Assembly (NCBI RefSeq): GCF_001307275.1
Contig: NZ_CP012831.1
Span: 2,782,501-2,846,500 of the forward strand
Source of the DNA: Pseudomonas fluorescens
Lineage (GTDB): Bacteria > Pseudomonadota > Gammaproteobacteria > Pseudomonadales > Pseudomonadaceae
Reading direction: 5' to 3'
Length of the DNA: 64,000 nucleotides
Part shown: positions 56,271 through 63,879 of the stretch, one piece after another
Position numbering within the stretch: position 1 is the first letter of the stretch
Layout of the letters: each line of letters opens with the position of its first letter
Position numbers and translations under genes: made by a program
The notes under the pieces: generated by a model
What the model saw: the letters and a program-made list of their open reading frames with translations, nothing else
The model's database searches: none
What the model was told of the DNA's origin: nothing

Positions 56271-57098
56271 TCAGCCGAAATACAGCTTCAAATGTTCGCC
56301 CACTGTGCGAAAGCCGATCTCACCCAGGCGATGACGCAACGGGCCGCCGCTGCAGGTAAACGTCAGCGGCTTGCGCTGGCGGCGGTGGATGCCGGCACAG
56401 ACGTCGCTCAGCAGCCTGTCCGAAACGCCACGCAGCCGGTGACGGGCCTCGACGAAGATGAAGCCCAGTTGCTCGTGCTGTTCGTCCCGGCTGGTCAGGG
56501 CCGTGCAGCCGCCGAGCTGGCCGTCCACCTCGACCACATGCAGCGCCTGGCGCTGGGTGAGCTGGCGGACGGTATGCGTGGCCTGTTCGCGACTGGACAC
56601 GAGCTTTACGCCGGAATCTTTCTCCATCTGGATCCGGTAGCCAACCAGGGTGGCTTCGTCCTCAGGCCCGGCCAGGCGGGTGCTGAGTGCCGGTATCGAT
56701 TCGACCGGGAAGGGGGCGAACTGTTTGAGCAGCACTTCGTCGCGCCGCCCGATCAGCGGCAGCCAGGCGGCCGGCCAGTGTTCCAGCAAGCGCTCCAGGA
56801 CGGCCTTGGGACCGATTGCCATCTGCGGGCTGACATGCCCTGCGGCAACGTGTGCCAGCAACGCTGCGTCCGGCTCGCCGGCAACGAGGATGACCGGCAC
56901 GGCGAACGGCGGCAGGCTGGGCAACAGGGCGACGGCACCGAGCAGGTGGTCGCCCGCCTGACGCACATAGACCTGCAGGCCCTCGGCGCGATTGCTCAGT
57001 GCGCCGGCGAGGAACAACTGGGCGTCGGCATCGTTCGACTGGCCGATGAAAGCCAGCAACTGGGGGTATTGATCCGGCGCGAGGAGGTGGATGTTCAA
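56271..57098 (-). CDS. GNAT-family acyltransferase
   Basis: 275 aa. The C-terminal half (about 145-275) has the GNAT pattern, with VVEVDGQLGGCTAL, EQLGFIFVEARHRLRGVSDRL (acyl-CoA binding region) and a final IGFRTVGEHLKLYF. The N-terminal half looks like a diverged second lobe. Possible roles are a tailoring acylation or self-protection by acetylation, as Ttr does for tabtoxin. It lies between the acyl-ligase and NRDE genes in the same operon. Confidence 0.8.
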   Translation of the reverse strand: MNIHLLAPDQYPQLLAFIGQSNDADAQLFLAGALSNRAEGLQVYVRQAGDHLLGAVALLPSLPPFAVPVILVAGEPDAALLAHVAAGHVSPQMAIGPKAVLERLLEHWPAAWLPLIGRRDEVLLKQFAPFPVESIPALSTRLAGPEDEATLVGYRIQMEKDSGVKLVSSREQATHTVRQLTQRQALHVVEVDGQLGGCTALTSRDEQHEQLGFIFVEARHRLRGVSDRLLSDVCAGIHRRQRKPLTFTCSGGPLRHRLGEIGFRTVGEHLKLYFG

Positions 57099-57113
57099 GG
57101 CAGCATTCTCGTT

Positions 57114-57857
57114 CTAATGGGATAAAGGGGACGGCAAGTTGCGCCAACTGGTCGGGTCCAGTGGCGAGGCGCTGAAGTCCAGTCGCGACTGTTGTTTGCC
57201 CAGCGCCAGGCAAGCGGCCGATTGAGAGGCCCAGGGGCCGCCTTCAACGTCGCGCCGCCACATCAGCGCATCGTCGGCGCTGCTGTACTGGCCGCCATCG
57301 GCCAATAGGTGCAGCCAGCGACCCCAGGCTTGCGCCGGGGAGGCCGTCGCGAGAGGCCGAGGCAGCGGGCTGGCGGCGAAACGGGGCAGGTGCCGTGCCA
57401 GGCGTGGGTGATCCTCGCCGATGCCGCGGTAGCACAGGCCGTGGAGACCCTTGCCCAGATGCACCGAGCGCAGGGTGCGGGTGTCCCATTGATGGAGCAC
57501 CAGGCCGTTGGCATCGGCCAGTCCTAGGATGAAGCCGTTGTACTGGCTCAGGCTGTCGGCGTCCCAGCGCTGCGCGGGTGCTTGCAATGCGATGAGCGGC
57601 AGGTCGCCACGGCTGCGGGTTTTACCGGCGAGGTGCTCTGGGCGGTTGACCAGAAAACTCGCGCGGTGCTGGTGAACGTCAAGCGCCAGCCAGGTGCCGC
57701 CGGATTGCAGGTCCAGGCCGCCGATCACCTGTGGATGCTGCTCGGGCCAATGCGCGGCCGGGGCTTGCCATGGCCGCGCGACCGACTCGTCCCGCACCGT
57801 GGCCAGCATCACCGGCCACTGCGGTGAAAGGCCGAGCGCGGCAATGATCGTGCACAC
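57114..57857 (-). CDS. NRDE/TANGO2-family protein
   Basis: 247 aa, starting MCTIIAALGLSPQWPVMLAT. The family's N-R-D-E motif reads V-R-D-E here (VRDESVARPW), followed by the typical GGLDLQSGGTWLALD. The Met-Cys start is shared by the family, which has an Ntn-hydrolase-like fold, so Cys2 could become an N-terminal nucleophile. No member has an agreed reaction that I know of. Its place between the CarC-like and GNAT genes suggests a tailoring or protective step. Functional inference is weak. Confidence 0.78.
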   Translation of the reverse strand: MCTIIAALGLSPQWPVMLATVRDESVARPWQAPAAHWPEQHPQVIGGLDLQSGGTWLALDVHQHRASFLVNRPEHLAGKTRSRGDLPLIALQAPAQRWDADSLSQYNGFILGLADANGLVLHQWDTRTLRSVHLGKGLHGLCYRGIGEDHPRLARHLPRFAASPLPRPLATASPAQAWGRWLHLLADGGQYSSADDALMWRRDVEGGPWASQSAACLALGKQQSRLDFSASPLDPTSWRNLPSPLSH

Positions 57858-57859
57858 GC

Positions 57860-58723
57860 TCAGGCACTCTCCAGCGCCGCGCCGGGTGCCGAGGCGATGG
57901 CCTCGAACGTTACCTGGCCGCGTAGCAGCTTGCGGCAGGTATTGGGCAACAGCCCGCGCCGGCCGTGCAGGGTGCGCTGGTTATCGATGATCAACAGGTC
58001 ACCCTTGCGCCAGCGATGGCAGTACAGGTACGGGTCGGCTGTCAGGTGTCGTTCCAGTTCCGCGAACCAGGCAGCCGATGCGTCCTCGCTCAGCCCCGGC
58101 ACGCGAACATCCCAACTGGCCTTGACCTGGCTGTCGAAAGGCAACGCGAGGTTGAGCGAGCGGACACGGCCGTAGTCGCGGAACGTGGATATCGGATACC
58201 AGCCCTCGGGCACCGTGGCGAAATAGCCTCGCTCGAAGGCCAGGTATTCGAGCCGGCCGTCCAGCAGCGGTTGGCGCAACGAATCGGGCATGTCCTTCCA
58301 GGCCGCGAGCTGGTCGCACACGACGGTTGCGCCATCTTCGTCAATGTTCGCAACGTCGGCGGCATACAGGATGATGAGGTCGACCTGGGTGCCGAGCAGG
58401 ATGCCGTCCGTATGCAGCGGCAGGCTGCCCCGGCCGGTAATGACCTTTTCCTTATCGTGGGTGCCGTCGAGCTTGAGGATGTCGGCGAAGCCGTAGCCAA
58501 CGTTGGCGTTGCCCTCGTCGTAGGACACCTTGTCCCCCAGGCTTTCGACGAACTGCCGGAAGCTGTCTTCGTCGAAGTGGACGTTGCGCAGCAGGGTCAC
58601 GCCATGGTCGAGCACCGCCTGGCGAACGGCCGCCAGCGGTGTTTCGTCCGGCAGATGGACGCCCAGGCCAGAGGCGGTCAGGGTCTGGCCGCGCAGGTCG
58701 CGCAAGGAAACGGATGAGTTCAT
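57860..58723 (-). CDS. CarC-like Fe(II)/2-oxoglutarate dioxygenase (carbapenem synthase homologue)
   Basis: 287 aa of the TauD/clavaminate synthase family, close to CarC by eye: VGYGFADILKLDG, VITGRGSLPLHTDG, GATTVCD-like GATVVCD, ERGYF and LLIIDNQRTLHGR all align. The iron ligands are His104, Asp106 and His253. Arg264 and Arg268 are the likely 2-oxoglutarate binders. Tyr68 (VSYDEG) is in the place of CarC Tyr67, the residue needed for C5 epimerisation. The expected chemistry is epimerisation and desaturation of a carbapenam-like bicycle. The ATG at 58723 is chosen because CarC-like proteins start there; the longer frame lies inside the upstream gene. Confidence 0.9.
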   Translation of the reverse strand: MNSSVSLRDLRGQTLTASGLGVHLPDETPLAAVRQAVLDHGVTLLRNVHFDEDSFRQFVESLGDKVSYDEGNANVGYGFADILKLDGTHDKEKVITGRGSLPLHTDGILLGTQVDLIILYAADVANIDEDGATVVCDQLAAWKDMPDSLRQPLLDGRLEYLAFERGYFATVPEGWYPISTFRDYGRVRSLNLALPFDSQVKASWDVRVPGLSEDASAAWFAELERHLTADPYLYCHRWRKGDLLIIDNQRTLHGRRGLLPNTCRKLLRGQVTFEAIASAPGAALESA

Positions 58724-58734
58724 GGGCGGTTCCT

Positions 58735-60123
58735 TCAGCGGCAGTGAGCGAGTGAGTGCAGGGCGCGGTCGAGTACTTCTTCGGCACACAGCGGCGCCAA
58801 TGGGGCTCGTACGGCCTGGTCCAGCTGGGTCGCCAGGATCTGGCGGTACAGCGCCGGCGCGCTGGCGGACTGGTGGGTGGTGACGTCGATCAACTGCGAC
58901 AGCGCCGTGCCCAACCCATTGCCGTGGTGGATGGCGGTCTTCTTGCGCCAGGCGACCTCGGCAGGCAGCCATTGCTCGGCGGCAAGGCGCAGGTGGCCCT
59001 TTTCGCGGCCGCGGGTGGTCTTGACCGACGGACACGTGTCCAGCGCGCTACGCAGCACCGGCAGGTCCCAGTAGGGATGAACCAGTTCGCTGCCGCAGGC
59101 TTGGGCCGCGATGCCTGTGAGTTCGCTGGAGTAACGGGTCTTGTCGACCTCGACCGCGATACTGCTGCGGATATCTTCAGCCAGGCCGTCACCCGTGGCC
59201 ATGCCGGAGTTGATCAGATCCGAGCCATAACCGGTGAAAATCGTCCGGCCTTCTTCCAACTGCCGACAGAACGCGGTGATTGCCACGCCGATCTCTACGG
59301 CTTGGGGCTGCGGATGGCCAAAGGCACGGATGGTCTGGGGCAGCGCCAGCAGGATCGATTGCGGGTCGAGTTCGACACGGTTCAACGGGCGTCCGAGTGC
59401 GTCGGCCAGTTGCTGGGCGTCATCAAACTCGTTGCCCCAGGGGGTACCGATGCTGAAGGCTTCGAAGTCCGGGCACTGCGCGGCGAGCAGGGCGGCGACC
59501 AACCCGGAGTCGACACCACCGGAAACCAGTGCGGCGACCTTGCCGGGCCGCTGCAGATGGCCGGCGATACTTTCCTGCAACGCCCTGATCTGCGTCTGTC
59601 CGGCGAACAGGGCGTCGCCGTAGCGGTCGCTTTGCAGGGCCAGGGTGTCTTGCATTGCGTCACGTCCGACGCGCACCTGGTTGCCCTGCAACACAACCTC
59701 AAGGCGGCTGCTGTGCAACAACCGGCCGATGCCATGGATGCTCGAGCGATCGTCCAGGTGCACGCCCGCCTGTTCGCGCACGCCCAACTGGCAATCGGTC
59801 AGGCTCATCCAGGCGCTGGCAGCGATCAGCAGGTCGGTCGACAGGACGAAGTTGCCTTGATGGTCGGCGCTCCAGTACAGCGCGCAGGTGTTGCGGCTGC
59901 TGGTCGTCACGGTCAGCTGGTCGCCTTGCACCTCGATCAGGTTGTCTCCCCCTACGTGCAGGCGCGTGCGAGGCCGGCCAGACGCATCGTGACGGTCGTC
60001 GGGCGCGGGGACCGGCCAGGCCGAGGCATAGCCGTGGAAAGCCGAGGCGGCCAGCGGCACGTGGGCGGATTCGAAGCGGTCGAGGGGGCGGCTGGAAAGC
60101 AGCAACCAGGGTTGTACGGTCAT
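58735..60123 (-). CDS. CarA-like beta-lactam (carbapenam) synthetase
   Basis: 462 aa. The C-terminal ATP-pyrophosphatase domain has the PP-loop SGGVDS (201-206). The residues that distinguish beta-lactam synthetases from asparagine synthetases are present: Tyr299 in FTGYGSDL (Glu in AsnB), Glu334 in RYSSELTG, and Lys395 in AWRKKTAIHHG, matching Tyr348, Glu382 and Lys443 of S. clavuligerus BLS. The N-terminal Ntn-like domain lacks Cys2, so no glutaminase activity is expected. The enzyme should adenylate a carboxylate and close a four-membered ring. It is about 40 residues shorter than CarA at the N-terminus. GGAGG precedes the ATG, which overlaps the CarB-like stop. Confidence 0.9.
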   Translation of the reverse strand: MTVQPWLLLSSRPLDRFESAHVPLAASAFHGYASAWPVPAPDDRHDASGRPRTRLHVGGDNLIEVQGDQLTVTTSSRNTCALYWSADHQGNFVLSTDLLIAASAWMSLTDCQLGVREQAGVHLDDRSSIHGIGRLLHSSRLEVVLQGNQVRVGRDAMQDTLALQSDRYGDALFAGQTQIRALQESIAGHLQRPGKVAALVSGGVDSGLVAALLAAQCPDFEAFSIGTPWGNEFDDAQQLADALGRPLNRVELDPQSILLALPQTIRAFGHPQPQAVEIGVAITAFCRQLEEGRTIFTGYGSDLINSGMATGDGLAEDIRSSIAVEVDKTRYSSELTGIAAQACGSELVHPYWDLPVLRSALDTCPSVKTTRGREKGHLRLAAEQWLPAEVAWRKKTAIHHGNGLGTALSQLIDVTTHQSASAPALYRQILATQLDQAVRAPLAPLCAEEVLDRALHSLAHCR

Positions 60124-60932
60124 GGGGTCGCCTCCAGGCTCGGTTGCACACTGGAGCGGTTGAGGATCGTCTTCATCCGGCCCTGTGCCTCGCCAGCGGC
60201 GAAGGCCGCGCGATGCGCCTGTTTGCCGGCGATGCGGGTCTGCTCCAGCCCGGCGATGAAGTCTCGGTTGAGGTAGGCCTTGGTATTGCGGAACGCGGCA
60301 TCGGTGAACGCGGCGGCGCGGTGGGCCTGTTCCAGGGCGCTGGCGCGCAGTTGTCCGGCATCGGCCACTGCATGCAGCAGCCCGTCGGCCATGGCGCGCG
60401 GTGCTGGCCACTCGGCACAGGACATCAGCATGTTCTGCATCAGGCTGCGACCGACGATCTTCTCCAGCATGAAGCCACCAAAGGTGCAGGCGATGCCCAG
60501 TTCGAACTCGGGCATCTTCAGCACGCAGCGATCGCTGCCGATCCGGTAGTCGGCGGTCAGGGCTATCTGCAGGCCGATGCCGATGGCGTAGCCATCGATG
60601 GCTGCGATCAGCGGACGGTTCAACTGCAGGGCTGCGATGTACAGGTCGGTGACGTGGTCGATCCAGACATCGACCTCGTTGCCACCGGTGAATGTCGAGG
60701 TCTCGTGGAAGCTGCCGCCGGCACCGAACGATCGGCCCTCGCCGCTGTGCAGCAGCACTGCACCTACCGCGTCATCCTCGTTCAACTGTCTCAGCAGTCG
60801 GGTCAGCTGGGCCATCCGTGGCATCGACCACAGGTTGTGCCGGTGCGAGTCGGTGAAGGCCACCAGCGCGACGCTGTTTTCGAAAGTAATGTCGAAATCG
60901 TAAGTGAGGTAATCGTTTTCAAGACCTGGCAT
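60120..60932 (-). CDS. CarB-like carboxymethylproline synthase (crotonase family)
   Basis: 270 aa crotonase, close to CarB by eye: GRSFGAGGSFHET (oxyanion hole), WIDHVTDLYIAAL, IAAIDGYAIGIGLQ and MPEFELGIACT. Glu142 is in the place of CarB Glu131, which handles malonyl-CoA decarboxylation. CarB joins malonyl-CoA to pyrroline-5-carboxylate to give carboxymethylproline, the substrate of CarA. The C-terminus is about 15 residues longer than CarB. It is the first gene of the operon; the start at 60932 lies 97 nt after the lux-box-like site. Confidence 0.9.
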   Translation of the reverse strand: MPGLENDYLTYDFDITFENSVALVAFTDSHRHNLWSMPRMAQLTRLLRQLNEDDAVGAVLLHSGEGRSFGAGGSFHETSTFTGGNEVDVWIDHVTDLYIAALQLNRPLIAAIDGYAIGIGLQIALTADYRIGSDRCVLKMPEFELGIACTFGGFMLEKIVGRSLMQNMLMSCAEWPAPRAMADGLLHAVADAGQLRASALEQAHRAAAFTDAAFRNTKAYLNRDFIAGLEQTRIAGKQAHRAAFAAGEAQGRMKTILNRSSVQPSLEATP

Positions 60933-61002
60933 CGCTAACTTCCCGTGGCGTCCTTGGTGCGAAGTGGTGCTGTCGGGCCCGATAGCGCCCGGCACTGCCT
61001 AG

Positions 61003-61048
61003 TAGATAGGGCGCGCGTACGGCCTGGTACCTCCCGGAACAGGGAGGT
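61003..61048. promoter_or_regulatory. Lux box and promoter core in divergent intergenic region
   Basis: ACCTCCCGGAACAGGGAGGT (61029-61048) is a perfect 20-bp dyad with the CT-N12-AG spacing of lux boxes. Exactly 20 nt further on the minus strand lies TATCTA (61008-61003), a good -10 element for the CarB-like gene; this is the usual position for a LuxR-activated promoter. On the plus strand a weaker TAGTTT lies at 61071. The site is about 100 nt from both start codons. A LuxR gene is encoded nearby. Confidence 0.72.
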
Positions 61049-61152
61049 TGTTAGCGTCGTGGCAACTCACTAGTTTCTGCGGCCGCTCGAAGGCTGGCGG
61101 ACGCCCTATCCGCAGGGCCCGAGTCTCCAAGGCGAATGAAACAGGATCATCG

Positions 61153-62127
61153 ATGTTACCCAGACACCGGTTCTCGAAAGAGATCAAGGACCAGATCAAG
61201 CAGTTGTACCGCTACGACAATTACCATGGCCCCCTCGCGTTGCTGCAGAACCTGTTCTGGATCAGCCTGGCGATCTACCTGGGCGAGTCCAGTCCCTGGC
61301 TGCTGCCGTTGTCCATCCTGCTGATCGGTTCACGACAACGGGCATTGGCCACGCTGCTGCACGAAGCGGCGCATGGTGCGCTGTGTCGCAGTAAGCGGCT
61401 GGAAAAATTCCTCGGCACCTGGTGCTCGGGTTACCTGATTTTCCAGGGCTGGGCCAGCTACAAGCGCTCCCACACCCTGGATCACCACCACAAGTTGGGT
61501 GACCCGGAGCGCGATCCCGACTATCGGTACTATCAGCAGTCCGGGGTGTTCGAGGTGCGCTCGACGGCCAGGTTCGCGCTTGCGCACCTCATCAGGCCGC
61601 TGCTATTCCTGGGCGCACCGCAGAGCTTGAAGTATCTGCTGGTCAACCGACTGATCCGCAGCCCCAGCAAGCGTGAGCTGTTTGCGGTGCTCGCCTGCCA
61701 GGGCCTGCTCGGCGTGGGCCTGACGATGCTGTTCGGCGCCAAGGGCTATGTTCTCTACTGGCTCTTGCCCTACCTCAGTACTTTCCAGGCCTTGACTTGG
61801 TTCATCGAGCTCGCCGAGCATTACCCGATGATCGCCCAAGCCAAGAGCGATCTGCAGGCCACCCGAAACCGCTTCAGCCATCCGCTCGAGCATTTCTTCA
61901 CGGCCATGCATGGAGAGAACTTCCACCTGATCCACCATCTCTTCCCTGCCATTCCGTACTGGAACCTCAAGAAGGCTCATCGGATCCTGCTCTGCGACGC
62001 GGCATACGCCACAACGAATGCGGGGTTTGGCGGGATCTTCATATCCTCCAATTTCGCGCCGTCGATGTGGGCCGACATTTTATCGAACGACCTACCAGCG
62101 ACAGGGACCGTCATCAATGCAAGCTAG
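61153..62127 (+). CDS. Membrane fatty acid desaturase-type enzyme
   Basis: 324 aa with the three histidine boxes of membrane di-iron desaturases: HEAAH (70-74), HTLDHH (107-112) and HLIHH (258-262). About four transmembrane helices are visible. The substrate could be an acyl chain or an amino-acid-derived intermediate of the cluster. AGGA 6 nt before the ATG at 61153 fixes the start. It is divergent from the CarB-like gene and overlaps the exporter gene by 11 nt. Confidence 0.88.
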   Translation: MLPRHRFSKEIKDQIKQLYRYDNYHGPLALLQNLFWISLAIYLGESSPWLLPLSILLIGSRQRALATLLHEAAHGALCRSKRLEKFLGTWCSGYLIFQGWASYKRSHTLDHHHKLGDPERDPDYRYYQQSGVFEVRSTARFALAHLIRPLLFLGAPQSLKYLLVNRLIRSPSKRELFAVLACQGLLGVGLTMLFGAKGYVLYWLLPYLSTFQALTWFIELAEHYPMIAQAKSDLQATRNRFSHPLEHFFTAMHGENFHLIHHLFPAIPYWNLKKAHRILLCDAAYATTNAGFGGIFISSNFAPSMWADILSNDLPATGTVINAS

Positions 62128-63016
62128 TTTCAGCAAAGGCGTTATCTTTGCACTCTCCGCTGCCGCACTTAACGCCACGATCGGCGTGCTCAGTAAAGTG
62201 CTCATGAGCAATGGCTTTACCGCCAGCAGTGTCGCCGTCATAAAGACGGTCCTGGGTTGTCTGCTGCTCTCGGCTTTGCTGCTGTTTCTCAAGCGTCCGG
62301 CGACGACAGCCAAATGGACCCAGGCGGCGATCTGTGCGTTCCTCGGTATCTTCGTGCTGTTCCACTTCGAAACATCTGCCTATCGGCATTACGCCGCGGC
62401 GGGCGTGGTCGTGATGTTGATGGCCAGCGCATCCATCTCCTCCATCGTGCTCGGCCGCATATTCCTCAAGGACGCCATCACCGCCAACGCCACCGTGGGC
62501 GCGGCCCTGGCTATCGCCGGGATCGCGGTGATCTTCGGTGCCGACCTGCGGCAGGGCTTCACTCTCCAAGGCGCTGCACTGGCTTCCATGGCGGGCTGCG
62601 GCTACGGGGCATTTTCGGTTGCCATGAAGCGAATGGGCGTGTCCGGTGGGTTGCACTTCACCCGTCAACTGCTGTTTTTCGGCAGCCTGTACTTGTTGAT
62701 GCCAGCCGCAGCCGATGGTTTCGTGATCGGTGAGCTGTCGTCCCTGGCGGTTGCCGCGCTGCTGGCGCTGGCTGCGCTGCCGACCATTCTCGGCTTTTTC
62801 TGCACCACCAAGGCCATCGAATACCTCAAGCCCTCCCAGGTGCAGGCCTTGGAGCTGACCGAACCGCTGTTCGCCGCCCTGCTGGCGTTTGTGGTGCTCA
62901 ATGAGGTGCCTCGCGAAAGTCTGTACGCGGGCGCGGCACTGATCATCATCGGTTTGTGTTTCTCCAACGAGCTGATCCGCCTGGGCAGAAAAACGCCTGT
63001 CCCGTCTCGCGCGTGA
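62117..63016 (+). CDS. EamA/DMT-family transporter
   Basis: 299 aa with about ten hydrophobic helices in two EamA-type halves. The start MQASFSKGVIFALSAAALNA overlaps the end of the desaturase gene, so they are co-translated. DMT proteins of this type often export amino-acid-like metabolites; here it is the likely exporter of the cluster product or a self-protection pump. Confidence 0.87.
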   Translation: MQASFSKGVIFALSAAALNATIGVLSKVLMSNGFTASSVAVIKTVLGCLLLSALLLFLKRPATTAKWTQAAICAFLGIFVLFHFETSAYRHYAAAGVVVMLMASASISSIVLGRIFLKDAITANATVGAALAIAGIAVIFGADLRQGFTLQGAALASMAGCGYGAFSVAMKRMGVSGGLHFTRQLLFFGSLYLLMPAAADGFVIGELSSLAVAALLALAALPTILGFFCTTKAIEYLKPSQVQALELTEPLFAALLAFVVLNEVPRESLYAGAALIIIGLCFSNELIRLGRKTPVPSRA

Positions 63017-63159
63017 GCCTTTGCCAGAGGGCCTCGCTCGCACATTGATTTCAAAGCGCCATATCTCTATCTTATCGCCCCACTTTTGCGAGGGGGGCGG
63101 TTTCCCTCACGTGCTGTCTCAGGATGAGAGCACCGTCGAGCGGTGTCACAAGGAAGGGA

Positions 63160-63876
63160 ATGGCTGTGCTGGCAATGGATGAGCTGATACAACTCAGCGA
63201 AACGGAGTGCTTCGAGGATTGGCTGGCAGGGTTGAAAACGCTGACCCGCAAGCTGGGCTACGCGAACTTCCTGTTGGGCCTCAAGCCCGGCCCCGCTGCC
63301 ATGAACCAGCAGGTGCTGATCCACAGTGACTATCCCGGCGCCTGGCGCAAACGTTACGACGCCCAGGGCTATGTGGCGGTTGACCCGATCGTCCAGCATT
63401 GCCTGAACCTGAACCAGCCGTTGCTCTGGAACCGTGAAAATTACCGTCGGCCCTCGGAATCGGCGTTCTTTGAAGAGGCTGCCATGTATGGGCTCCAGCG
63501 CGGACTGGCGCTGCCCCTGCATGGCCCACGGGGGGAGGCGGGTATGCTCTGTCTCAAGCACTCCGAACACGGCGCCCGAGCCACCCTTGCCATGATCGAA
63601 ACCTTGCCCCTGGCGACAATGCTGCGTGACTACGTCATCGAGCGGGTCCTCAAGGCCCAGGCTGAACACCATGCACCGGTGCATGTGACGAAACGGGAGA
63701 AAGAGGTGCTGCAATGGAGCGCGGCGGGCAAGACGACTTGGGAGATCGCGATGATCCTCTCTTGTACAACCTCGGCAATCGACTTCCATTTCAAGAACAT
63801 TCGCCGCAAGTTTCAGGTCAGCTCGCGCCAGATGGCAGTGCTCAAGGCTATCCAGCAGAAATCGATCACGCCTTGA
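63160..63876 (+). CDS. LuxR-type AHL-responsive transcriptional regulator
   Basis: 238 aa. The autoinducer-binding domain keeps all six invariant residues of AHL receptors: Trp62, Tyr66, Asp75, Pro76, Trp90 and Gly115. The C-terminal HTH (about 173-232) has TKREKEVLQWSAAGKTTWEI. It probably binds the lux box at 61029 and activates the cluster. The ATG at 63160 follows AAGGA; an upstream in-frame ATG at 63124 has no ribosome binding site. No luxI gene is visible within the window. Confidence 0.92.
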   Translation: MAVLAMDELIQLSETECFEDWLAGLKTLTRKLGYANFLLGLKPGPAAMNQQVLIHSDYPGAWRKRYDAQGYVAVDPIVQHCLNLNQPLLWNRENYRRPSESAFFEEAAMYGLQRGLALPLHGPRGEAGMLCLKHSEHGARATLAMIETLPLATMLRDYVIERVLKAQAEHHAPVHVTKREKEVLQWSAAGKTTWEIAMILSCTTSAIDFHFKNIRRKFQVSSRQMAVLKAIQQKSITP

Positions 63877-63879
63877 GCG

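Noticed and set aside
58735..60123. Asparagine synthetase annotation
   Set aside because: It lacks the N-terminal Cys and has Tyr in place of the AsnB Glu in the TGYG segment, with Glu334 and Lys395 of the beta-lactam synthetase type.
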